64,000 nucleotides of DNA from Phycicoccus sp. Soil748. GTDB taxonomy: Bacteria > Actinomycetota > Actinomycetes > Actinomycetales > Dermatophilaceae. The notes below the pieces were generated by a model. It was not told the DNA's origin. It saw only the letters and a list, made by a program, of their open reading frames with translations, and searched no databases. The translations under genes and the position numbers were made by a program. The stretch is taken from contig NZ_LMSC01000012.1 of NCBI RefSeq assembly GCF_001428025.1, positions 199,618 through 263,617 on the forward strand. The letters are read 5' to 3'. Of this stretch, positions 27,651-36,620 are shown piece by piece. Numbering within the stretch: position 1 is the first letter of the stretch; every line of letters begins with the position of its first letter.

Positions 27651-27695
27651 GGCGCGTCGCGGGGCAGGGCGGTCCCCGCGGACGGGCGTCGCGCC
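27651..27695 (+). terminator. Two-tier hairpin after tyrA
   Basis: GGCGCG (27651-27656) pairs with 27690-27695 and CGCGGGG (27658-27664) pairs with CCCCGCG (27674-27680). It lies 15 bases after the tyrA stop and just upstream of the cmk promoter. No U tract. Confidence 0.45.
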
Positions 27696-27712
27696 GGTCG
27701 CACGCCTGCCCA

Positions 27713-27718
27713 TAGGCT
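27713..27718 (+). promoter_or_regulatory. -10 element, leaderless cmk transcript
   Basis: TAGGCT ends 8 bases before the cmk ATG at 27727. Confidence 0.55.
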
Positions 27719-27726
27719 TGTCGGCC

Positions 27727-28431
27727 ATGAGCAGTGAGCACCTCGTCGTGGCGATCGACGGCCCCTCCGGGTCCGGCAAGTCCAGCGTCTCGCGGGCGGT
27801 GGCCCGCGAGCTCGGCATCGGCTACCTCGACACCGGCGCCATGTACCGCGCGGTCACCTGGTGGTGCCTCGAGGAGGGGGTCGACCTCGACGACGCCGCT
27901 GCCGTGGAGCAGGCCTCGCGCGACATCCCGCTGGAGATGGGCACCGACCCGGCCCACGCCAGCGTGCGGGTCAGTGGCCGCGAGATCGAGGACGACATCC
28001 GCACGACGCGCGTGAGCGAGGTCGTGTCGAAGGTCGCCACCAACACCGGGGTCCGCCCGGTGCTGCAGCAGCTCCAGCGCGACCTCATCGACCAGGTCGC
28101 CACGCAGACCGGGGGAGTGGTCGCGGAGGGGCGCGACATCACCACGGTCGTGGCCCCCGACGCCGACGTCCGGGTGCTCCTCACGGCCAGCGTCGAGGCG
28201 CGGTTGCGCCGACGGTCCAAGGACCTGCACGGCCACGACGCCGACCACGCCGTCGAGGCCACCCGCGACCAGATCGTGCGCCGGGACGCCGACGACTCCA
28301 CCGTCTCCGAGTTCACCGAGGCCGCCGAGGGCGTGCACCTCGTCGACACCTCCGACCTGGACTTCGAGCAGAGCGTCGCGGCGGTCATCGACGTCGTCCG
28401 CCGGGAGGCCCCGGCCAAGGCCGGCGTGTGA
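27727..28431 (+). CDS. cmk: Cytidylate kinase
   Basis: Cmk phosphorylates CMP/dCMP. The 234-residue protein shows the P-loop AIDGPSGSGKSSVSRAVA, the GYLDTGAMYRAVTWW substrate segment, VAEGRDITTVVAPDADVRVLLTAS, and RRSKDL plus RDQIVRRDADDSTV in the lid. The ATG is 8 bases after TAGGCT. The stop overlaps the plsC GTG by 4 bases; cmk-plsC-der is a conserved actinobacterial string. Confidence 0.96.
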   Translation: MSSEHLVVAIDGPSGSGKSSVSRAVARELGIGYLDTGAMYRAVTWWCLEEGVDLDDAAAVEQASRDIPLEMGTDPAHASVRVSGREIEDDIRTTRVSEVVSKVATNTGVRPVLQQLQRDLIDQVATQTGGVVAEGRDITTVVAPDADVRVLLTASVEARLRRRSKDLHGHDADHAVEATRDQIVRRDADDSTVSEFTEAAEGVHLVDTSDLDFEQSVAAVIDVVRREAPAKAGV

Positions 28432-29126
28432 CCGCCGCGCCCCCGGCCCCTGCGGTCACCCCCCGGTGGCGGGTGATGATCAACATCGTCGTCGGCCGGG
28501 TGCTGTTCGGCACGCTCTACCGGGTGACCACGGTGGGTCGTGACCGCGTGCCGAAGGGCGGACCGGTCCTCTTCGTCGGCAACCACGTGGGTGTCCTCGA
28601 CGGCCCGATGCTGCCCGCGCTCGCGCCGCGCCCGACCTGCGTGCTCGTCAAGCGCGAGCTGTTCAAGGGCCTGCTCGGGTGGTTCCTGCGGTTCATCGGC
28701 CACATCCCCGTGACCCGCAACTCCGGGGACCGCAGCGCCCTGACCTCTGCGGTGGCCGTCCTCAGGTCGGGCGGCGCCGTGGGCATCTTCCCCGAGGGGA
28801 CCAGGGGTCGCGGTGACGTCTCCGCCGTGCAGCAGGGCGCTGCCTGGCTGGCTCTCCAGGGTGGCGCGACGGTCGTGCCGGTGGCGTTCCTCGGCACCAG
28901 GGCGACAGGCGCCTCGACGGGCTCGCTGCCGAGGCTCGGCAGCCGCATGGTCGTCGAGTTCGGCCACCCCGTGGAGCTGGCTGCCGACACCGGGCTCAAG
29001 GGCCGCGCCCGCCTGGCGGCCGCCACGACCCAGCTGCGCGACGTCCTCGCCGACCACGTGTCCGAGGCCTCCGTGCGTCACCAGGTCGCGCTGCCCGACG
29101 ACGACGGGGCGCGCGCGAAGGCGTGA
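28428..29126 (+). CDS. plsC: 1-acyl-sn-glycerol-3-phosphate acyltransferase family protein
   Basis: The 232-residue protein belongs to the PlsC/lysophosphatidate acyltransferase family. It has the acyltransferase block I HX4D motif in VGNHVGVLDGPML, block II in IPVTRNSGDRSAL, block III in GIFPEGTRGRG and block IV VVPVAFLGT. It acts at the membrane and adds the second acyl chain to phosphatidic acid or a related lipid; which acceptor is not clear from sequence. It is coupled to cmk; a 164-bp gap with no recognised element separates it from der. Confidence 0.9.
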   Translation: MTAAPPAPAVTPRWRVMINIVVGRVLFGTLYRVTTVGRDRVPKGGPVLFVGNHVGVLDGPMLPALAPRPTCVLVKRELFKGLLGWFLRFIGHIPVTRNSGDRSALTSAVAVLRSGGAVGIFPEGTRGRGDVSAVQQGAAWLALQGGATVVPVAFLGTRATGASTGSLPRLGSRMVVEFGHPVELAADTGLKGRARLAAATTQLRDVLADHVSEASVRHQVALPDDDGARAKA

Positions 29127-29290
29127 ACCGCGGGCGGCCCCCGGGGTCCTGAGGCGGGAGAGGCGAGGGAGAGGAGGGTGCCGCGCAGCGGCGCGTGTCC
29201 TGGCCGCACCCGAAAGTGCGCGACAATGTGGGGCGGCCCTGCGCGATACCGCGCGCGTGGCCGGACCACAGACCGACGCAAGGACCTTTC

Positions 29291-30748
29291 GTGAGTGAGC
29301 ACCTGACCGACGACTCGACTGTCGAGCGCGCCCTGCGCGTGGGACTTGAGGACTTCGACCTCACCGACGAGGACCGTTCGCTCATCGACGGCGAGCTCGA
29401 CGAGGACGGCTTCGTCGTCGGCAGCGGGCCGCTGCCGGTCGTCGCGGTCGTCGGCCGTCCCAACGTCGGCAAGTCGACCCTCGTCAACCGCATCCTCGGC
29501 CGCCGCGAGGCCGTCGTCGAGGACGTGCCCGGGGTGACCCGTGACCGTGTCGCCTACGACGCCGACTGGGCCGGGCGCCGGTTCACCCTCGTCGACACCG
29601 GCGGCTGGGAGATCGACGCCACCGGCATCCACCTGCGCGTCGCCGAGCAGGCCGAGGTCGCCGTCGACCTCGCGGACGTGGTCATGTTCGTCGTCGACGC
29701 GACGGTCGGGGCCACCGACGACGACGAGGCGGTCGTGAAGCTGCTGCGCCGCTCCGGCAAGCCGGTCGTGCTCGTGGCCAACAAGGTCGACGACCAGCGC
29801 ACCGAGGCCGACGCCGCCGCCCTGTGGAACCTCGGTCTCGGCCAGCCCTGGCCCGTCTCGGCGCTGCACGGCCGGGGGAGCGGCGACGTCCTCGACGCCG
29901 TCCTCGAGGTGCTGCCGTCGGTCGCCGCCAACTCCGAGGCCTACCAGCGGGGTGGCCCGCGCCGGGTGGCGCTCATCGGGCGTCCCAACGTCGGCAAGTC
30001 CTCGCTGCTCAACAAGCTCGCCGGTGAGGACCGCGTCGTCGTCGACAACGTCGCCGGCACCACCCGCGACCCCGTCGACGAGTTCATCGAGCTCGGAGGC
30101 AAGACCTGGCGCTTCGTCGACACCGCCGGCATCCGTCGCCGCGTGCACCAGACCCGCGGCGCCGACTTCTACGCCTCGCTGCGCACGCAGACCGCGCTCG
30201 AGAAGGCCGAGGTCGCCGTCGTCCTCATCGACGCCGAGCAGTCGATCGCCGAGCAGGACATCCGCGTGGTGCAGCAGGTCATCGACGCCGGTCGCGCACT
30301 GGTCGTCGCCTACAACAAGTGGGACCTGCTCGACGAGGAGCGCCGCTACTACCTCGAGCGCGAGATCGAGCGCGAGCTCGTGCAGATCCCGTGGGCGCCG
30401 CGCGTCAACATCTCGGCCAAGACGGGTCGCGCCGTCGAGAAGCTCGTGCCCGCACTCGAGAAGTCGCTCGACTCGTGGGACTTCCGCGTGCCGACCGGCC
30501 GCCTGAACGCGTTCTTCGGCGAGATCGTCGCGTCCAACCCCCACCCGGTGCGCGGTGGCAAGCAGCCGCGCATCCTGTTCGCGACCCAGGCCTCGACCCG
30601 CCCCCCGCGGTTCGTGGTCTTCGCCTCGGGCTTCCTCGAGGCCGGCTACCGCCGGTTCCTCGAGCGTCGCCTGCGTGAGGAGTTCGGCTTCGAGGGGACG
30701 CCGATCGAGGTCTCGGTGCGCGTCCGCGAGAAGCGCCGCCGCAAGTAG
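29291..30748 (+). CDS. der: GTPase Der (EngA), ribosome assembly
   Basis: Der has two tandem GTPase domains and helps 50S assembly. Both P-loops read GRPNVGKS (about residues 54-61 and 230-237). G3 motifs are DTGGWE and DTAGIRR, and G4 motifs are NKVD and NKWD. The C-terminal KH-like domain ends KRRRK. The 485-residue protein has an acidic N-terminal extension of about 45 residues before the first domain. AAGGA 6 bases upstream supports the GTG at 29291. Confidence 0.96.
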   Translation: MSEHLTDDSTVERALRVGLEDFDLTDEDRSLIDGELDEDGFVVGSGPLPVVAVVGRPNVGKSTLVNRILGRREAVVEDVPGVTRDRVAYDADWAGRRFTLVDTGGWEIDATGIHLRVAEQAEVAVDLADVVMFVVDATVGATDDDEAVVKLLRRSGKPVVLVANKVDDQRTEADAAALWNLGLGQPWPVSALHGRGSGDVLDAVLEVLPSVAANSEAYQRGGPRRVALIGRPNVGKSSLLNKLAGEDRVVVDNVAGTTRDPVDEFIELGGKTWRFVDTAGIRRRVHQTRGADFYASLRTQTALEKAEVAVVLIDAEQSIAEQDIRVVQQVIDAGRALVVAYNKWDLLDEERRYYLEREIERELVQIPWAPRVNISAKTGRAVEKLVPALEKSLDSWDFRVPTGRLNAFFGEIVASNPHPVRGGKQPRILFATQASTRPPRFVVFASGFLEAGYRRFLERRLREEFGFEGTPIEVSVRVREKRRRK

Positions 30749-30767
30749 GCGACCGTCGGAAGCCGGT

Positions 30768-30804
30768 GCACGCCATACCGATTTCAAGCAGCGGTATGGC
30801 GTGC
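30768..30804 (+). terminator. Terminator hairpin after der
   Basis: GCACGCCATACC (30768-30779) pairs perfectly with 30793-30804 around a 13-base loop, starting 20 bases after the der stop. Confidence 0.75.
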
Positions 30805-30812
30805 GCTAGGGT
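30783..30812 (+). promoter_or_regulatory. Candidate promoter of tRNA-Pro
   Basis: TTCAAG (30783-30788, in the loop of the der terminator) and TAGGGT (30807-30812) are 18 bases apart and predict a start near 30819, about 54 bases before the tRNA. Confidence 0.5.
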
Positions 30813-30872
30813 TTCGTTCGCTCCCGCGGACCTGCCTCGGCACGGTTCCGGCGCGGGGTGACAACTCAAGAA

Positions 30873-30937
<65 letters not shown>

Positions 30938-30946
<9 letters not shown>

Positions 30947-32074
30947 CGTTCGTGAGGGTCCGGTCTGCTTCGGCAGGCCGGGCCCTTCTGCGTTCCCGGT
31001 GGACCCCGGGGTGTACTCCGCGTGGACCGCCTCCCACACCTGGTCCGCGCGGGCGTGGCCACCCAGCCCGCGGGTGAGGTAGGCGGCGCCGTACCCCGCG
31101 GCGGGCTCGGCCCACGCGGCGCACCCACCGGCGCCGCCCATCCCCAGGTCGACGCGGCCGTCCTCGTCGTCGAGCTGGAACCCCAGCGTCCACGTGACGT
31201 CCCGACCGATGACCCCGTCGTAGCCGCTCGCCGCGGGGGAGGTGTAGGCCCGCCACAGGTCGCGCCCGAGCAGCCCCGCGACATACCCGTCCGGCCGGAG
31301 CACGTCGTCGTAGAACCGGGCGAGAGACAGGGCGTTGGCGTGCAGGGACACGGCCGGGAAGGCGGTGCGCCGGAAGTGGTCGGAGTTCAGCACCTCGGGG
31401 TCGAGCAGGCCCGCGGGCCGACCGAGCGCCGGCCCCCACCGGGGGTCCGCGAGGTACGCAGCTGCCCAGTCGTCAGTGGGTTCCACCAGACGGGCGACCC
31501 GAGCGAGGTCGGGCTCCTCGAGTCGCAGGTGCAGGTCCCACCCGGCGGCCCGGGCGATGCCCGCGAACCGCTCCGCCAGCGGCACGCCGGTGGCCCGACG
31601 CAGCACCTCGTCGAGGAGGTGGCCGTAGGTGAGGGCGTGCTCGGCGACTCCCGCGCCCGGTGCGTGGACGGGCGCAGCGCCGGCCAGCAACTCCACGAGC
31701 GCGTCCCGGTCGTCGTACTCGAGGCGCGCCGCCTCCTCCGGGAAGGCAGGCAGTCCGGCCTGGTGCGAGAGCAGTTGTAGCAGGGTCGTCGCCTGCTTGC
31801 CCCGGCACCCGTACTCCGGCCACGCAGAGGCGACGGGCTGGTCCAGGTCGAGGGTTCCCTCGCCCACGGCGCTCAGGAGGGTCAGGGCGGCGAACGGCTT
31901 GGCGACCGAGAAGGTCATCACCAGGGTGTCGGGCGTCCACGGTGCGGTGTCGTCGCGGGTGCCGCCGGCGTGGTCGACCTCCACCAGCCCGTCCCGCACG
32001 ACGGCGACGGCCGCGCCGGGCTCCTGCCCGGAGGCGACCAGACCGTCCAGCACCTCGCCGGGCCTGGGACTCAC
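30938..32074 (-). CDS. Serine beta-lactamase-like hydrolase (class C/esterase family)
   Basis: The 378-residue protein has the class C/EstB-type layout: the SxxK motif in MTFSVAKPFAAL, then Y-x-N-like ALTYGHLLDEVL, and GGAGGCAAW near the C-terminus in place of KTG. It has no signal peptide, so a cytoplasmic esterase or peptidase is likelier than a true lactamase. The GTG at 32074 is preferred because TATGGT lies 7 bases upstream; an ATG at 32086 lies inside that hexamer. The last 16 or so codons are read through the tRNA terminator and the stop lies in tRNA-Pro. Confidence 0.85.
30954..30987 (+). terminator. UUCG-tetraloop terminator of tRNA-Pro
   Basis: Positions 30955-30968 pair with 30973-30986 (14 pairs, two G/U) and close on the very stable tetraloop C(UUCG)G; a TTCT follows. 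It starts 8 bases after the tRNA. Confidence 0.85.
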
Positions 32075-32081
32075 GCGACCC

Positions 32082-32087
32082 ACCATA
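32082..32087 (-). promoter_or_regulatory. -10 element, leaderless beta-lactamase-like gene
   Basis: TATGGT on the minus strand ends 7 bases before the GTG at 32074. Confidence 0.55.
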
Positions 32088-32218
32088 GGACCCCGTGCCC
32101 TGCCGTGGACCGGTCGTCGTGCGGTCGGTCGAGGTGCGGTCGGTCGAGGTGCGGGACCGAAGGCCCCTGTCCTGCCGCTGCATGGCTGCCACGCTGGAGG
32201 TGGACAGGGAGGTGTGTG

Positions 32219-32587
32219 ATGGCAACCACCAACCGCGCTCCGCACGTCGGAGCCCATCGCACCAGCAGCAGCGGAAGCAACTTCACCCGGGCGTGGATCG
32301 CCGTGGGATCCATCCCGCTGTTCTTCATCGTGGCGTTCGCCGTGGGGCAGGGCCTCTACGCGCTCCTCGGCTACAAGCCCGAGGAGGCCAACGTCCCCCT
32401 GTGGGTCGGCCTCGTCGCCGGGGTACCCGCCATCGTCCTGTTCCTCCTGCCCTGCGCCGCGGCAGTCTGGTTCGGCAACAAGGCCCGCGTGGCGGGGCGG
32501 CAAGCCGCGCTGCTGCCGATGCTCATCGGTGCTGTCCTCGGGCTGTGGATGGTGGTCATGAACGTCGTCTCGGTGGTGGCGGGATAG
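32219..32587 (+). CDS. Small three-helix membrane protein, unknown function
   Basis: The 122-residue protein has a Ser/Thr-rich N-terminus and three predicted membrane helices: AWIAVGSIPLFFIVAFAVGQ (~26-45), VPLWVGLVAGVPAIVLFLLP (~60-80) and LLPMLIGAVLGLWMVVMNVV (~97-118). An unusually strong ribosome site, AGGGAGGT, lies 6-7 bases before the ATG. I do not recognise the family. Confidence 0.75.
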   Translation: MATTNRAPHVGAHRTSSSGSNFTRAWIAVGSIPLFFIVAFAVGQGLYALLGYKPEEANVPLWVGLVAGVPAIVLFLLPCAAAVWFGNKARVAGRQAALLPMLIGAVLGLWMVVMNVVSVVAG

Positions 32588-32656
32588 CTCTCGCGGCCGG
32601 TCCCCACGTGGTGCTGACGGTGGCGAGACGGCCGCGTCCGGTGCGAGGGTGTCCGC

Positions 32657-33781
32657 ATGGAGGCGCGGTCCGAGGCATCGGTCAGCTGGCCACGGGCGCT
32701 GGCGTGGCGGCTGGGGCGCCAGCTGCTCGACCCGGTCGGTGACGAGTCGGTCGGGGGAGTCGTGCAGCGACTCGGCGCGGTGCCGGCCATGGACGACTCG
32801 CTGGCCGAGCTGGCCGTGCGCACGCGGCGTACGCGCTCACGCCCCGGCGAGCTGGCCGAGGCGCTGGCCGACGGTGAGGTGGTCAAGGCCTTCGCCTTCC
32901 GGGGTGCCGTGCACTACCTGTCGCCGGAGGACGGCGGGGCCTACCTCGCGCTGCGCGCAGCGGGGCGGCAGTGGGAGCGCACGAGCTGGGTCGACTTCTA
33001 CGGGCTCACACCACAGGCCTGGCCGGCGTTCCGCACTGCGGTGCGCGAGGCGCTGTCCGGCGGCCCGCTCACCGTGGCCGAGCTGGGTGCCGCGGTGACC
33101 CGGCACCGTGACTACCGGCACCTGCGTGCGGTGTTCGACGACGGCGCGGGCACCTTGGTCAAACCGCTGACCTGGCAGGGCGACATGGGCTTCGGTCCAC
33201 CGCGGGGCGGCCGGGCCACCTTCCAGCGGCTCGACACCACCCCGCGCTGGCAGGGCATCCCCGACCTCGACGAGGCAGGGCACCACGCGGTCGAGTCCTA
33301 CTTCCGCAGCTACGGCCCGGCGACGCGCGACCACGTGCACTACTGGCTGGGCAACGGGCTCAGTGCCGGCCGCCGACGCATCGACGGCTGGCTCGCCTCG
33401 CTGTCGGAGCGGCTCGTGCCCCTCGACGTCGACGGCACGACCGCCTACGTCCTGCACGAGGACGTCGAGGCGCTGCTGGCGGCGGAGCCCTCGAACGAGG
33501 TGCGGTTCCTGCCCGGCCACGACCAGTGGGTCATGGGGCCGGGTACGAAGGACGAGAGTGTCACCCCCGCGTCGCGGCGCGACGCCGTGACCCGCAAAGC
33601 GAACCTCGTCATCGTCGGCGGGGTGGTCAGTGGCACGTGGAAGGTGCGTGCCGACCACGTCGAGGTCACTGGGTTCGACGACGACCGACCGGTGCCACGG
33701 CAGGGCCTCGAGGACGAGACGCGTCGCCTCGGTTCCATCCTGGGCCGGCCGGTGCGGCTCGCCCTGGCTGGGAGCGCCTGA
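32657..33781 (+). CDS. AlkZ/YcaQ-like winged-helix DNA-binding protein
   Basis: The 374-residue protein matches the HTH_42 (DUF1006) family pattern: tandem winged helices with GGVVQRLGAVPAMDDSLAELAVRTR, AFAFRGAVHYLSPEDGGAYLAL, FGPPRGGRATFQRLDT, and FLPGHDQWVMGPGTKDESV. Characterised members (AlkZ, YcaQ) are DNA glycosylases that unhook crosslinks. They use a short Gln-containing motif; the ATFQRLD stretch is a possible equivalent but differs from QxQ/QxD, so glycosylase activity is uncertain. It is followed directly by a hypothetical gene. Confidence 0.75.
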   Translation: MEARSEASVSWPRALAWRLGRQLLDPVGDESVGGVVQRLGAVPAMDDSLAELAVRTRRTRSRPGELAEALADGEVVKAFAFRGAVHYLSPEDGGAYLALRAAGRQWERTSWVDFYGLTPQAWPAFRTAVREALSGGPLTVAELGAAVTRHRDYRHLRAVFDDGAGTLVKPLTWQGDMGFGPPRGGRATFQRLDTTPRWQGIPDLDEAGHHAVESYFRSYGPATRDHVHYWLGNGLSAGRRRIDGWLASLSERLVPLDVDGTTAYVLHEDVEALLAAEPSNEVRFLPGHDQWVMGPGTKDESVTPASRRDAVTRKANLVIVGGVVSGTWKVRADHVEVTGFDDDRPVPRQGLEDETRRLGSILGRPVRLALAGSA

Positions 33782-34492
33782 GTGGACGAGGTCCGACGCC
33801 TGCACGACCCCGGCGTGGGTGACTGGCTGCAGCCCCGTCTGGTCGAGTGGCGCGCCGCAGGTGCTCGCGGGGTCCCGGTGGGGGCCGTGGTGCCGACTGG
33901 CTACGAGGCGGTGGTGCGCGTCCTGCACCCGCCGGGCGACGGCCGGACCTGGGCGCAGGTGGCGGCGGCGTCCGGGTGCCTCATCCATCCGCTCGCCCAG
34001 TGGTGCTGCATCGCGGCCGACTTCCGCGGCGACGGCCGGCACAGCGACATCGACCCGGACGAGGGCTCCGTCCCTGCCTCCACCCTCGGGGCGGTCCTCG
34101 ACCACTGCCCCGGTGAGGGGCGCCTCTACCAGGCGGTGTGGGACGGCTTCGGGTCCTGGACGGAGGGTCGCCACGAGCTGGGAGAGCTGGTGCGCGGCCG
34201 GGGAAGGGACTACCTGGTCTTCGAGACACCGAGGGCGCCGGTGACGCGGTGGCCGGGTATGCAGCCCCACTGGCCCCAGTCGGCCAACCTCGTCTGGCCG
34301 CCCGACCGTGCCTGGTGCATCGCCACGGAGATCGACTGGGACAGCACCCTCGTCGCAGGCTCGGCGGCGATGTGCAGGGCGCTGCTGGGGGACGCCAGGC
34401 TGGAGGCGTTCGAGGTGCACTACGACGACGACCTCAGCTGGTGCGGCGACACCCTCAACCCTCGTCCCGGGTGGCTCACCGGCTGCCCCTGA
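33782..34492 (+). CDS. Conserved hypothetical protein
   Basis: The GTG directly abuts the stop of the AlkZ-like gene, so the pair is cotranscribed. The 236-residue protein is soluble and rich in Trp (11 or more) and acidic residues, with VPTGYEAVVRVLHPPGDGRTWAQVAA near the N-terminus and a C-terminal RAWCIATEIDWDSTLVAG block. Proteins with this pattern occur widely in actinobacteria without known function. No catalytic motif is evident. Confidence 0.75.
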   Translation: MDEVRRLHDPGVGDWLQPRLVEWRAAGARGVPVGAVVPTGYEAVVRVLHPPGDGRTWAQVAAASGCLIHPLAQWCCIAADFRGDGRHSDIDPDEGSVPASTLGAVLDHCPGEGRLYQAVWDGFGSWTEGRHELGELVRGRGRDYLVFETPRAPVTRWPGMQPHWPQSANLVWPPDRAWCIATEIDWDSTLVAGSAAMCRALLGDARLEAFEVHYDDDLSWCGDTLNPRPGWLTGCP

Positions 34493-34510
34493 GCGTGGTT
34501 CAATCACCGC

Positions 34511-35002
34511 GTGGACCTGACGAAGGCGTTCAGCGCCGAGGAGTACGCCGGCGCTCTCGAGTCCTGGGACTGGCTCGACCTGTCGGCCGCGACGCCGGTC
34601 ATGGCGACGCTGTTCGGCGACGTCATCCTCGAGGTGCCGGGAGGGTTCGCGTTCCTCGACACGGTGGAGGGCGCCCTGTCCACGCCCTGGGGTGACCGGG
34701 ACGCGGTCGAGGCGAGCCTGCTCAGCCAGGACGGCCAGGACCGCTACCTCATGGGCGAGCTCGCGGTCGCGGCTGCCGAGCAGGGCATCGTGCCGGGCGA
34801 GGCGCAGGTGCTCAGCTTCGTCCACCCTCCGGTGCTCGGGGGACCGCTCACGGTCGACAACCTTGAGGTGCAGGACTTCGTGGTGGCGACCAACATCTGC
34901 GGGCAGATCCACCAGCAGGTGCTGGACCTCCCGCCGGGGACGCCGATCGCCGGTGTGGCCGTCGAGGGTCTTGCAGTCGACGGTGCCGTGGCCGAGGGCT
35001 GA
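34511..35002 (+). CDS. DUF1851/Tdi1-like protein (T6SS immunity-type domain)
   Basis: The 163-residue protein resembles the DUF1851 family, recently named for Tdi1, an immunity protein to a type VI secretion effector in Agrobacterium. Matching segments are LFGDVILEVPGGFAFLDTVEG and LSFVHPPVLGGPLTVDNLEVQDFVVATNICGQIHQQV. No type VI gene or toxin lies nearby, so here it is either an orphan immunity protein or has another job. The GTG start is preceded by a weak hexamer TTCAAT at 6 bases. Two hairpins follow. Confidence 0.7.
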   Translation: MDLTKAFSAEEYAGALESWDWLDLSAATPVMATLFGDVILEVPGGFAFLDTVEGALSTPWGDRDAVEASLLSQDGQDRYLMGELAVAAAEQGIVPGEAQVLSFVHPPVLGGPLTVDNLEVQDFVVATNICGQIHQQVLDLPPGTPIAGVAVEGLAVDGAVAEG

Positions 35003-35024
35003 GGCCGCCAGCCAGCAGGCGGCC
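35003..35024 (+). terminator. Hairpin after Tdi1-like gene
   Basis: GGCCGCC (35003-35009) pairs with 35018-35024 around an 8-base loop, immediately after the stop. Confidence 0.45.
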
Positions 35025-35044
35025 GGCTGCAACGCGGAGGGGAG

Positions 35045-35062
35045 CCGGACCTGCCGGTCCGG
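35045..35062. terminator. Second hairpin between convergent genes
   Basis: CCGGACC (35045-35051) pairs with 35056-35062 around TGCC. It may serve the methyltransferase gene ending at 35100. Confidence 0.45.
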
Positions 35063-35099
35063 AGGGTTCGAGCCCGACGGGTCGGTCCGTAGAGAGAGG

Positions 35100-35867
35100 T
35101 CAGGCCGGCTGCACCGTGGCCCTGACGCACCATGAGGACGCGGCCACCTCGAACGGCCCGTCCGGCACGCTGCGCCGGCACGCGGCCACCAGGGCGTCGC
35201 GGCGATCCTCGTCGAGACCGGCCACGTACACCCCTGCCGGTCCGACCCCGAGCAGGTAGGGCTCCCACCACTGCTCGAACGACTCGAAGGGGACGTGGAC
35301 GGTGATGACCGACTCCTCCGCTCCAGCCAGCCCAGCCGCGTCGAAGAGCCTGGCCAGGTCGCCCTCGCGCACGCCCGCGTAGTCGCTCTCGCCCTCCTCC
35401 TGCGGGTCGACCGCGCGCACCGCCTCCCAGAAGAGTGACAGCGGCCCGTTGCCGGACGCGTGGTTCCACACGGCGGCTGCGACCGTGCCACCCGGACGCG
35501 TGACGCGTGCCATCTCCGCCAGGCCGGCCACCGGGTCGGCCATGAAGTGCACGACGAGCTGGGCCAGGCTGGCGTCGAACGTCCCGTCCGCGAACGGCAG
35601 GTCCTCCGCGGTGGCGACCCTCACCTCGAGCCCGGGGAACCGAGCCCGCGTCGCCTCGACGAACGGCTCCGACGGGTCGACCGCAGCCACGCCCGCAACC
35701 CCGAGGGCGTCGACGAGGCGGGCGGTGAGTGCGCCGGGTCCGCAGCCCACGTCGAGCGCCCGCTGCCCGGGCCGCAGCTCGGCGACCTGGACGAACTGGT
35801 CGGCGAGCGGCTCGGAGAACCGGCCCATGAACCTGCCGTACGCCTGCGCTGGGACGAGGAAGCTCAT
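35100..35867 (-). CDS. Class I SAM-dependent methyltransferase
   Basis: The 255-residue protein has motif I RALDVGCGPGALTARLVDAL, motif II around VAAVDPSEPFVEATRARFP, the VATAEDLPFADGTFDASLAQLVVHFM segment and MARVTRPGGTVAAAVWNH, typical of UbiE/COQ5-type methyltransferases. The substrate is unknown. A TACAGT hexamer lies 6 bases before the ATG, so the message is probably leaderless. Confidence 0.88.
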   Translation of the reverse strand: MSFLVPAQAYGRFMGRFSEPLADQFVQVAELRPGQRALDVGCGPGALTARLVDALGVAGVAAVDPSEPFVEATRARFPGLEVRVATAEDLPFADGTFDASLAQLVVHFMADPVAGLAEMARVTRPGGTVAAAVWNHASGNGPLSLFWEAVRAVDPQEEGESDYAGVREGDLARLFDAAGLAGAEESVITVHVPFESFEQWWEPYLLGVGPAGVYVAGLDEDRRDALVAACRRSVPDGPFEVAASSWCVRATVQPA

Positions 35868-35873
35868 CCCCGG

Positions 35874-35879
35874 ACTGTA
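35874..35879 (-). promoter_or_regulatory. -10 element, leaderless methyltransferase gene
   Basis: TACAGT on the minus strand ends 6 bases before the ATG at 35867. Confidence 0.6.
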
Positions 35880-35933
35880 GGACGCACCCGGCAGTTCCGA
35901 CAGTGGCTCGAGCCGCCGCCGGGAAGCCCAACG

Positions 35934-36578
35934 TCACTCGACGGCGACGTGCTCCAGCACCCACTCGGTGAGCGGGCGCACACGACGCCAGGCAGCGCGT
36001 ACCTCGTCCGCGGCACGCGGCGTCGACAGCCACGCTGGGGTGCCCACGCGGCGCAGGGCCATGAGCTCCTTGCGGCGCAGCAGCTCCAGTCTCGGGTGGT
36101 CGGCGTCGTACCCCTTGGGCCGGGTCTTCAGCGCTGCGCCCTCGAGGGTGAAGCCGGCCGACCCGAGCTCGGCGACGATGCGCTCGAGCGCCGGCCCGGC
36201 GGCGCTGGAGTCCACGGCCGCGCGGTACCTGGCCGTCTCGGCAGGGGAGTGGGCGCGGAAGCCCCCGCCGACCACGAGGCCGTCGCCGCCGAGCTGGAGG
36301 TACCACCCGGCACCCTTCTCCCGACCGGTCAGCGCCGCCTGGTGGGTCTTGTACGGCGACTTGTCGGCGCTGAAGCGCAGGTTGCGGTTGGGGCGGAACA
36401 GCTTGCCCGGGCCGAACTCGTCGGCGAGCTCGGCGACCAGCGCGCGCATCGGGTCGCGGACCTCGCGCTGCCACTGCTCCTTGTGCTCGGCCCAGAACTC
36501 GCGGGTGTTGTCCTCCTCGAGGTCCTGGTAGAACTCCACGCCCCACGTGGGGAAGCCTGCGAACGCACGGTCGGCCAT
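35934..36578 (-). CDS. DUF2461 family protein
   Basis: The 214-residue protein shows the DUF2461/TIGR02453 pattern: FPTWGVEFYQDLEEDNTREFWAEHKEQWQREVRDPMRALV, LFRPNRNLRFSADKSPYKTHQ, and GAGWYLQLGGDGLVVGGGF. The family is found in many bacteria and fungi; its activity is unknown. The ATG at 36578 is chosen over an upstream ATG at 36611 because the family starts at FxGFP and a CACAGT hexamer lies 6 bases upstream. Confidence 0.85.
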   Translation of the reverse strand: MADRAFAGFPTWGVEFYQDLEEDNTREFWAEHKEQWQREVRDPMRALVAELADEFGPGKLFRPNRNLRFSADKSPYKTHQAALTGREKGAGWYLQLGGDGLVVGGGFRAHSPAETARYRAAVDSSAAGPALERIVAELGSAGFTLEGAALKTRPKGYDADHPRLELLRRKELMALRRVGTPAWLSTPRAADEVRAAWRRVRPLTEWVLEHVAVE

Positions 36579-36620
36579 CGGGCCACTGTGCCACGCCGGC
36601 TGGACTGCCACCGACGGAGC

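Noticed and set aside
32084..32086. ATG as the start of the beta-lactamase-like gene
   Set aside because: It lies inside the TATGGT hexamer; the GTG 12 bases downstream has the regular leaderless spacing and fits the fold.
34511..35002. Part of a type VI secretion system
   Set aside because: No Tss, Hcp, VgrG or effector gene is present; only the immunity-like domain.
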